Shown: positions 1 to 4,581 of the stretch, piece by piece | Position numbering within the stretch: the first letter of the stretch is position 1 | Layout of the letters: each line of letters begins with the position of its first letter | Assembly (NCBI GenBank): GCA_903854455.1 | Contig: CAINWJ010000074.1 | Location: 1-5,083, forward strand | DNA: 5,083 nt | Origin: Candidatus Peribacteria bacterium | GTDB taxonomy: Bacteria; Patescibacteriota; Gracilibacteria; Peribacterales; Peribacteraceae | Direction: 5' to 3' | Program-made: the position numbers and the translations under genes | The notes under the pieces: model-generated | What the model was told of the DNA's origin: nothing | Databases searched by the model: none | The model's input: only the letters and a program-made list of their open reading frames with translations

Positions 1-121
1 CGTTCTTGATCAATGTTTCTACGATCTGCAGTGACCGCTTAGGGTCCGGATCACCGAGGACGGTGAAGGGGGTGAAGAGGGGGCGCCGTAGCCGGGAATG
101 GAGGGAGGGGTAGGGGTTCAT
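1..121 (-). CDS. trpA: Tryptophan synthase alpha chain, N-terminal fragment (cut by window edge)
   Basis: TrpA cleaves indole-3-glycerol phosphate to indole and glyceraldehyde 3-phosphate and passes indole through a tunnel to TrpB in the cytoplasmic alpha2-beta2 complex. Only the first 40 codons are present. They start at an ATG (121-119) and run off the left edge. The visible protein has RPLFTPFTVLGDPD at residues 13-26, matching the family's first strand and its conserved LGDP loop (compare FVPFVTLGDP in enteric TrpA), followed by SLQIVETLIKN, which fits the first helix. The catalytic Glu and the phosphate-binding loops would lie outside the window. It follows trpB after 53 nt, the usual trpB-trpA order. 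There is no Shine-Dalgarno motif; the bases before the ATG are CCTTAATCCCT. The identification rests on a short match plus position, but both agree. Confidence 0.9.
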   Translation of the reverse strand, partial: MNPYPSLHSRLRRPLFTPFTVLGDPDPKRSLQIVETLIKN

Positions 122-132
122 AGGGATTAAGG

Positions 133-168
133 GGATTTCAAGGAAACCAAAGAAACCAAGGAGTCCAA
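133..168. repeat. Degenerate 9-nt tandem repeat in the trpB-trpA spacer
   Basis: Four consecutive 9-mers on the plus strand: GGATTTCAA, GGAAACCAA, AGAAACCAA and GGAGTCCAA. The consensus is about GGAAACCAA, the reverse complement of the units at 182-217, so the two arrays face each other across the trpB stop codon. The array fills most of the 53-nt spacer and takes the place where a trpA ribosome-binding site would be expected. Confidence 0.85.
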
Positions 169-203
169 GGATAATTAGTTCGTTGGTTTCCTTGGTTTCT
201 TTG
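148..203. repeat. Inverted repeat with 15-bp perfect arms around the trpB stop codon
   Basis: The plus strand has CAAAGAAACCAAGGA at 148-162 and its exact reverse complement at 189-203, with a 26-nt loop (163-188) containing the trpB stop (175-177). In the mRNA this could fold into a long stem that holds the stop codon in the loop just before trpA. It results from the two facing 9-nt arrays. No U-tract follows, so it is not a standard terminator. Confidence 0.8.
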
Positions 204-1404
204 AACTCTTGGGTTTCTTATCCAAAACATCTTTGGCTTCCAGATACTTCGCAACGTGTTCCAAGTCTTTATCCCCTCTCCCCGACACATTGATCAGAAG
301 AATGTCATCCTTCTTCATTTCCTTCGCAAGCAACGGGGCTGCGGCGATGGCGTGGGCGGATTCGAGGGCTGGGATGATCCCCTCTTCTTTGCTCAGATAT
401 TCAAAGGCAGCAACGGCTTCATCATCGGTAATCGTCCGGTACTTCGCACGACCGGAATCTTTGAGGAAGCTGTGCTCGGGACCGACACCCGGGTAATCCA
501 GACCGGCGGAAACGGAATGTGCCTCGGTGATCTGACCATCGGCACTCTGCAGACAGTAGCTCTTGGCACCATGCAGGCACCCGACAGTTCCGGCGCAGAG
601 TGCCGCGCCATGGAGACCAGTCTTGATCCCCTTTCCGCCTGGTTCGATGCCGACGAGGCGGACGCTGACATCGGGAATGAACGCTTTGAAGATGCCGATG
701 GCATTGCTCCCGCCGCCGACACAAGCGCAGACGGTGTGTGGCAACTTGCCGTATTGCTTCAGGCATTGAGCGCGCGCCTCGTCGCCGATGATGCGCTGGA
801 AGTCCGCGACCATTGTCGGATATGGGTGCGGCCCGGCGACGGTGCCGAAAACGTAGTACGTGTGTTCAGAGCGCGAGACCCAGTAGCGCATGGCTTCGTT
901 GATGGCATCTTTGAGGGATTTGGATCCGGCTTCCACGGGAATCACCTCAGCACCGAAGAGCCGCATGCGCTGAACGTTGGGCTGCTGGCGCTCCACATCT
1001 TTGGACCCCATGAAGATCTTCGTCGGCATTTTGAAGAGCGCACCGATCATCGCGACGGCAGTTCCGTGCTGCCCGGCACCAGTTTCGGCGATTAATTCAG
1101 TCTTCCCCATTCGTTTCGCCAACAATCCCTGACCGAGGACATTGTTCGTCTTGTGTGCGCCGCCGTGGAGCAAATCCTCGCGCTTGAGGAGGACGGTGCA
1201 TCCTGCCTTCGCGCTCAAATTCCTGGCATGCGTGATCGGCGTCGGTCGTCCGGCGAAATCGCGAAGCAGTCGGCTCAGTTCCTTCTGAAATACCGGATCA
1301 TCCTTGGAGCTTACGTATGCCGCTTCCACCTCTTCCAGTGCCGGGATCAGAAGCTCGGATGTGTACATGCCGCCGAAGGAACCGAAGAGACCGGAGGAAT
1401 GCAT
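175..1404 (-). CDS. trpB: Tryptophan synthase beta chain
   Basis: TrpB is a PLP enzyme that condenses indole from TrpA with L-serine to give L-tryptophan. The protein is 409 residues; the family is usually about 390-400. It opens with the typical FGSFGGMY (8-14). The PLP lysine is K85 in LLHGGAHKTN. The catalytic glutamate is E107 in AETGAGQHG. The PLP phosphate loop is GGGSN (230-234). LDYPGVGPEH (302-311) and SGRGDKD (374-380) complete the cofactor site. These motifs fit the canonical TrpB1 type that works with TrpA. The catalytic fold ends near residue 391. The last residues (396-409) read KKP, KSS, KKP, RKP, TN and are encoded by a 9-nt tandem repeat, so they are probably an appended basic tail. 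The ATG start is 77 nt past the trpF stop, with no Shine-Dalgarno motif and a pyrimidine-rich repeat just upstream. Confidence 0.98.
   Translation of the reverse strand: MHSSGLFGSFGGMYTSELLIPALEEVEAAYVSSKDDPVFQKELSRLLRDFAGRPTPITHARNLSAKAGCTVLLKREDLLHGGAHKTNNVLGQGLLAKRMGKTELIAETGAGQHGTAVAMIGALFKMPTKIFMGSKDVERQQPNVQRMRLFGAEVIPVEAGSKSLKDAINEAMRYWVSRSEHTYYVFGTVAGPHPYPTMVADFQRIIGDEARAQCLKQYGKLPHTVCACVGGGSNAIGIFKAFIPDVSVRLVGIEPGGKGIKTGLHGAALCAGTVGCLHGAKSYCLQSADGQITEAHSVSAGLDYPGVGPEHSFLKDSGRAKYRTITDDEAVAAFEYLSKEEGIIPALESAHAIAAAPLLAKEMKKDDILLINVSGRGDKDLEHVAKYLEAKDVLDKKPKSSKKPRKPTN
182..217. repeat. Degenerate 9-nt tandem repeat encoding the TrpB C-terminal tail
   Basis: Four consecutive 9-mers on the plus strand: GTTGGTTTC, CTTGGTTTC, TTTGAACTC and TTGGGTTTC, with a decayed continuation at 218-226. 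Read on the minus strand in the trpB frame, they give the tripeptides KKP, KSS, KKP and RKP. Because the unit is three codons, gain or loss of a unit leaves the frame intact. The stretch 178-190 is identical to 4622-4634 near the end of trpE. Confidence 0.87.
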
Positions 1405-1448
1405 AGGAAGGTACGGAAGGTAATGAAAGTAAGGTAGGTAAGGTAGGT
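1405..1448. repeat. Degenerate 9-nt tandem repeat just upstream of trpB
   Basis: On the plus strand the units are (T)AGGAAGGT, ACGGAAGGT, AATGAAAGT, AAGGTAGGT and AAGGTAGGT; the last two are identical. On the mRNA this is a C/T-rich leader (units like ACCTACCTT) ending directly at the trpB ATG, and it leaves no room for a Shine-Dalgarno motif. The period matches the other arrays but the unit sequence differs. Confidence 0.8.
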
Positions 1449-1450
1449 AG

Positions 1451-1470
1451 TGCGGGCATCCGTGCCCGCA
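1451..1470. repeat. Palindromic hairpin in the trpF-trpB spacer
   Basis: TGCGGGCA at 1451-1458 pairs perfectly with TGCCCGCA at 1463-1470 around a TCCG loop. It lies 11 nt beyond the trpF stop. On the transcribed strand it is followed by CTACCTACC rather than a U-run, so it does not look like an intrinsic terminator. It could act in mRNA processing or stability, or be a REP-like dispersed palindrome. Confidence 0.85.
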
Positions 1471-1481
1471 ATTGAAATAGA

Positions 1482-2093
1482 TTAGCGCGGGGCAGTACCC
1501 CGCACGATTTCCACAAATGCCTTCATCATCCCATGATCCTTGATTCCCGGCGATGATTCGATGCCGCTTGCGACGTCCACGGCGAAAGGATGTACCTGAC
1601 CGATGGCGGCGGCAACATTCTTCGGTGTCAGTCCTCCCGCGAGGAAGATGTGCTTTCGGATGTCGTTCGGCAATCGACTGATGTCCGAAAGATTCGCCAT
1701 GGATCCATTCTTCGCGCCATCGATGAGGACATCGTGCCCGGCAGCAAGGATCGATGCTAAAAAATCAGTCTCCGGCACTGACCTGAATCCGTGGATGAGA
1801 CCGAGACCGCTCTCTTGAATCAGCAGCAGTTCTTCCAATGTCGGATCGTAGATCTGGATCGCATCAACGCAGCCACTTCCGATAATTTCCCCCAAATGTA
1901 TTCCCTGATTGCCGATCACGATGCCTACCGCCTTGGATCGCCTGAGCCCTGATGCAAGCGATTTTGCGCGATCGATTGGAATACATCGCGGTGAGGTCGG
2001 CACGAAGTTGAAGCCGACGAAGTCGATAGAGAGTTCCTCGCACAAAGCGAGATCTTCTTCACGAGTGATGCCGCAGATTTTGATAGAAGTCAT
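1482..2093 (-). CDS. trpF: Phosphoribosylanthranilate isomerase
   Basis: TrpF converts N-(5-phosphoribosyl)anthranilate to CdRP by an Amadori rearrangement, as a single-domain (beta/alpha)8 barrel. The protein is 203 residues, normal for the family. KICGIT (5-10) carries the catalytic Cys7, GFNFVPTSPR (27-36) carries the substrate-binding Arg36, and D125 in VLIDG is the expected general acid. LAGGLTPKNV (151-160) and FAVDVASGIES (170-180) match the C-terminal phosphate-binding motifs. Two usual signatures are altered: the QLHGDE-type strand reads IQIYDP (79-84), and the GGSG/GGTG loop after the general acid reads KNGSMAN (128-134). The catalytic pair is intact, so it is likely active. The ATG overlaps the trpC stop (ATGA), suggesting translational coupling. 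The last six residues, RGTAPR, are encoded by a small hairpin. Confidence 0.94.
   Translation of the reverse strand: MTSIKICGITREEDLALCEELSIDFVGFNFVPTSPRCIPIDRAKSLASGLRRSKAVGIVIGNQGIHLGEIIGSGCVDAIQIYDPTLEELLLIQESGLGLIHGFRSVPETDFLASILAAGHDVLIDGAKNGSMANLSDISRLPNDIRKHIFLAGGLTPKNVAAAIGQVHPFAVDVASGIESSPGIKDHGMMKAFVEIVRGTAPR
1487..1503. repeat. Small hairpin encoding the TrpF C-terminus
   Basis: GCGGGG (1487-1492) pairs with CCCCGC (1498-1503) around CAGTA. It encodes RGTAPR, the last six residues of TrpF, and ends 2 nt before the stop triplet. It resembles the hairpin at the end of trpC (2101-2120) in stem sequence, which suggests a common element. Confidence 0.72.
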
Positions 2094-2875
2094 AGAAAAG
2101 TGCGGGGCTGCTGCCCCGCAGGAAAAGATCCAAAGATAGAAGATGCATTGGCGTTGTACGACGTAAGCAGTGCCGTCCCGATCAGGAAGCCATCCACCGA
2201 GGATCGAAGATTATCAATGTCCACAGAGGACGTGATGCCGCTTTCGGCAATGATCAGGTGCTTCGGGAATCGTTCTCTGACGAGCGGAGCAATCGTTCGG
2301 ATTGTTCTGAGATCAATTTCCATGGTCTGCAGGTCGCGGCTGTTGATGCCGATTGCCATGTGATCAGGATCAATCGTCGGAACGGAGGACAATTCTCCTG
2401 CCGAATGAATCTCGAAGAGAATGCCCATGCCAAGAGTGACTGCTGCTGCCGCAAGTTCCTGATTTTTTCGTGGATCATTGAGTGCGGCGATCAGGAGGAC
2501 TGCATCAGCTCCAGCCCTTCTGGCAGCCAGAATCTGCTTCTCGTCAATGATGAATTCTTTCGCGAGAATCGGGAGATCGGTCATCGTCCTGACGGATGAC
2601 AGGAGATCGTACCCGCCACCGAAATACGCTCGGTCGCAGAGGACGGAGATCGCCTGCGCATGGTTATTGTACCGATCGACGATGGACGGAACTTTTTCAA
2701 GCGGAATGATGTTCCCCTTCGACGGAGAAGCCGGTTTCACCTCGGCAATCAGACAAGGGTTCGTTGATCGGATGGATTGAATGAAGTTGCGCTTGGACTT
2801 TTCGATCTTGGAGAAAGCAGGAAGAGATTGAACCTCCTCTTCTTTGAGCCGATGGATGGTGGAAAGAAATGTCAT
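2090..2875 (-). CDS. trpC: Indole-3-glycerol-phosphate synthase
   Basis: TrpC closes and decarboxylates CdRP to indole-3-glycerol phosphate, the substrate of TrpA. The 261-residue protein is the normal length of a stand-alone enzyme, so it is not a TrpC-TrpF fusion. By alignment to the well-studied Sulfolobus enzyme, the active-site residues are E45 and K47 in AEVKPASPSKG, K106 in LAKEFIID, E155 in LFEIHS, N178 in GINSRDL, and E211 and S212 in IAESGI. FLIGTALL (230-237) is the usual phosphate-binding end. The N-terminal helix region before residue 40 is typical. The tail AGQQPRTFL is encoded largely by a GC-rich hairpin at 2101-2120. The ATG start fits the usual family N-terminus, lies 117 nt after the trpD stop, and has no Shine-Dalgarno motif. 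The stop overlaps the trpF start by 4 nt. Confidence 0.97.
   Translation of the reverse strand: MTFLSTIHRLKEEEVQSLPAFSKIEKSKRNFIQSIRSTNPCLIAEVKPASPSKGNIIPLEKVPSIVDRYNNHAQAISVLCDRAYFGGGYDLLSSVRTMTDLPILAKEFIIDEKQILAARRAGADAVLLIAALNDPRKNQELAAAAVTLGMGILFEIHSAGELSSVPTIDPDHMAIGINSRDLQTMEIDLRTIRTIAPLVRERFPKHLIIAESGITSSVDIDNLRSSVDGFLIGTALLTSYNANASSIFGSFPAGQQPRTFL
2101..2120. repeat. Palindromic hairpin at the trpC end, 7 nt before the trpF start
   Basis: TGCGGGGC (2101-2108) pairs perfectly with GCCCCGCA (2113-2120) around TGCT. It encodes AGQQPR near the end of TrpC (residues 253-258). In the mRNA it ends 7 nt upstream of the trpF ATG, where a Shine-Dalgarno motif would normally be. With the ATGA overlap, trpF translation is likely tied to ribosomes finishing trpC, which would melt this stem. 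Confidence 0.85.
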
Positions 2876-2897
2876 TTGAAATGAATAATTATCGTAG

Positions 2898-2916
2898 CTG
2901 CGACATCGTGCCGCAG
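2898..2916. repeat. Imperfect palindrome in the trpD-trpC spacer
   Basis: CTGCG (2898-2902) and CGCAG (2912-2916) pair, then an A-C mismatch, then CA with TG, around a TCG loop. Its core GACATCGTG (2902-2910) is the exact reverse complement of CACGATGTC (2950-2958) in the neighbouring palindrome, so the two could pair with each other instead of folding separately. Confidence 0.6.
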
Positions 2917-2943
2917 GGGGAGGTCATCATCTGTCGCCCGGAA

Positions 2944-2962
2944 CCGGGACACGATGTCCCGG
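2944..2962. repeat. Palindromic hairpin in the trpD-trpC spacer
   Basis: CCGGGACA (2944-2951) pairs perfectly with TGTCCCGG (2955-2962) around a CGA loop. It lies about 30 nt after the trpD stop within a 117-nt non-coding gap, the longest in the operon. On the transcribed strand the stem is followed by TTCCGGGCG, not a U-tract, so intrinsic termination is unlikely. A further GGGACA at 2976-2981 could pair with 2955-2960 as an alternative stem. Confidence 0.82.
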
Positions 2963-2992
2963 CTGCGGAAATAATGGGACACATACGGAAAC

Positions 2993-4000
2993 TTAAGAAG
3001 AAGATAAATCATTGCTCGCCTCAACATACCGGTCGATCAACGTTCGCACGCTCCCCGATCGCAGAATATCGGATGCGATGACGGCGCCCGCCTGAACGGT
3101 CAACGCGATATTGGCAAGCATCAGCGCATGCGCCGCATTGACGATCACGAGATTGCGGTGTGCTGCGGTTCCCTTGCCTGTAGCCAGCTCCCGGACAATC
3201 TGCAGGTTATCCGCTGCGGTTCCTCCGCGTATCTCCACCTCATTGACAAGAGGCAAGCGGAGATCGAGCGGCGAAAATCTCTCCTCACCTCCGTCGGACT
3301 TCAAGATCGTCGATGATCCCGTGATCGTAATCTCATCCAGTGCGTCATCGCCGGTGACGATCCACGATTCCTCCGTTCCGAGCAGTTTCAATGCATCACG
3401 GAGGAGCTGCGCATTCGCTTTCGACGGCGTGCCGAGAATCTGCCTGCGAACATTGGCGGGATTGGAAAGCGGACCCAAGAGATTGAAAATCGTCGGCTTG
3501 CCAAAGGCTTTGCGAGCGGAGGCGACATGCTTCATGGCAGGGTGATGGATCTGCGCGAAAAGGAAGACGATCCCGAGCTCTTTAAAGATCTTCTGTTCCT
3601 GCTCCGGCTTGAGATTGATCGTCGCACCGAGCCCTTCCAGTAGATCAAAACTGCCACATCGACCGCCCGCAGCACGGTTGCCGTGCTTGGCGACTTTCCC
3701 TCCCGCCGCCGCGACGATGAACGCGACGAGCGTCGACGTATTGATCCGCTGCTTGCGACTGCCACCAGTGCCGCAGGTGTCGATGGCACTCGATCCCAAA
3801 TCCACCGGGAGCATCATGGCGCGCATCGCCTGTGCCGCACTGGCAAGATCTGCCGCAGTGAACGGAACTGATGACCACTTGTTGAACAAATCGAGCATTT
3901 CATCGTCTTTGATCGAACCTGAAAGCATGGCTTCGATGGCTGCGCCACGATCAGTCGTGACTGACGTGGCTGCGCCGATGGATGAAGCAGGTGCGTTCAT
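2993..4000 (-). CDS. trpD: Anthranilate phosphoribosyltransferase
   Basis: TrpD transfers the phosphoribosyl group from PRPP to anthranilate, the second step of the pathway. The protein is 335 residues, typical of the stand-alone enzyme, and is not fused to TrpG as in enterobacteria. DTCGTGGS (74-81) is the PRPP pyrophosphate-binding loop, INTST (86-90) matches the NxST motif, and KHGNRAAGGRCGS (105-117) is the anthranilate/PRPP hinge. HPAMKH (153-158) and FNLLGPLSNP (172-181) follow, with the Mg-binding DE pair at 222-223 in LDEIT. One difference is that the usual GTGGD reads GTGGS and the following loop is SRKQR. About 15-20 N-terminal residues precede the conserved part. The ATG overlaps the trpG stop in ATGA, so the two are probably translationally coupled. 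Confidence 0.97.
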   Translation of the reverse strand: MNAPASSIGAATSVTTDRGAAIEAMLSGSIKDDEMLDLFNKWSSVPFTAADLASAAQAMRAMMLPVDLGSSAIDTCGTGGSRKQRINTSTLVAFIVAAAGGKVAKHGNRAAGGRCGSFDLLEGLGATINLKPEQEQKIFKELGIVFLFAQIHHPAMKHVASARKAFGKPTIFNLLGPLSNPANVRRQILGTPSKANAQLLRDALKLLGTEESWIVTGDDALDEITITGSSTILKSDGGEERFSPLDLRLPLVNEVEIRGGTAADNLQIVRELATGKGTAAHRNLVIVNAAHALMLANIALTVQAGAVIASDILRSGSVRTLIDRYVEASNDLSSS

Positions 4001-4581
4001 TGGAGTGACATGAAATTCTTCAGGATCGCCATGCCATCCGGCGTCCCGATGGATTCCGGGTGAAATTGCACGCCGTAGATCCGGTGCGTGGTGTGCTCCA
4101 TCGCCATCAGCGTTCCATCATCGGTTGCGACTGCCGTTGGTCTGAGACAATCCGGTAATTTCTCTACACACAACGAGTGGTAGCGCATCACACTGAAGCT
4201 CTTCGGTAAGCCCTGGAACAGGATCCCGGGATCACCGGTCAATGAAAGAATCGATGCTTTGCCATGATATGGATTCTTGCACCGGACAACCGTGCCACCA
4301 AAGTGTTTGCCGATGATCTGGTGACCGAGGCAGACACCTAACAAAGGAATGCTATGTTCAATCGCAAAATCGATCAATGCCTCGCTGATGCCGATATCAC
4401 GAGCAACTCCCGGATTGCCGGGCCCCGGGCTGATGATCAGGTGTGAAAATTTCTTTGCAGAAACGGCAGGGATATCGATTTTGTCATTGCGAATGACTTC
4501 AGGCTCACCACCAAGCATCCCCACCTCCTGGTAGAGGTTGAAGGTGAAGGAATCGTAGTTGTCGAGGATGAGGGTGCGCAC
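3997..4581 (-). CDS. trpG: Anthranilate synthase component II (glutamine amidotransferase)
   Basis: TrpG hydrolyses glutamine and channels ammonia to TrpE for anthranilate synthesis. The 194-residue protein is a full-length class I amidotransferase domain. It begins with LILDNYDSFTFNLYQ (4-18), has SPGPGNP (51-57) as the oxyanion-side loop, and carries the triad C84 in GVCLGHQ, H174 and E176 in VQFHPES. HGK (106-108) and RYHSL (133-137) are also typical. TrpG and PabA are hard to tell apart by sequence and one protein can serve both pathways; the trp context favours TrpG. The start is a GTG at 4581-4579, chosen because the family N-terminus begins exactly there. There is no Shine-Dalgarno motif; the leader reads CTAGCCCTTCCC. 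The 5' end lies inside the open frame continuing from trpE. Confidence 0.97.
   Translation of the reverse strand: MRTLILDNYDSFTFNLYQEVGMLGGEPEVIRNDKIDIPAVSAKKFSHLIISPGPGNPGVARDIGISEALIDFAIEHSIPLLGVCLGHQIIGKHFGGTVVRCKNPYHGKASILSLTGDPGILFQGLPKSFSVMRYHSLCVEKLPDCLRPTAVATDDGTLMAMEHTTHRIYGVQFHPESIGTPDGMAILKNFMSLQ

Noticed and set aside
133..217. Paired repeats as a CRISPR array or insertion-sequence ends
   Set aside because: The units are 9 nt, contiguous and degenerate with no spacers, and there is no transposase or target duplication nearby.
256..1095. Long plus-strand open frame (279 codons) opposite trpB
   Set aside because: It is fully antisense to a clearly conserved trpB, has no recognisable motif, and its length is explained by the codon bias of the opposite strand.
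1451..1470. Hairpin after trpF as an intrinsic terminator
   Set aside because: No U-tract follows on the transcribed strand, and trpB and trpA continue the same pathway downstream.
2888..2916. GATAAT on the minus strand upstream of trpC as a -10 box for an internal promoter
   Set aside because: At the usual 17-nt spacing the -35 position reads CTGCGG, a poor match, and it falls inside a palindrome. An internal promoter cannot be supported.
3111..3545. Plus-strand open frame (144 codons) opposite trpD
   Set aside because: It is antisense to conserved trpD, with low-complexity Ser/Arg/Ala composition and no ribosome-binding site or neighbour to support it.
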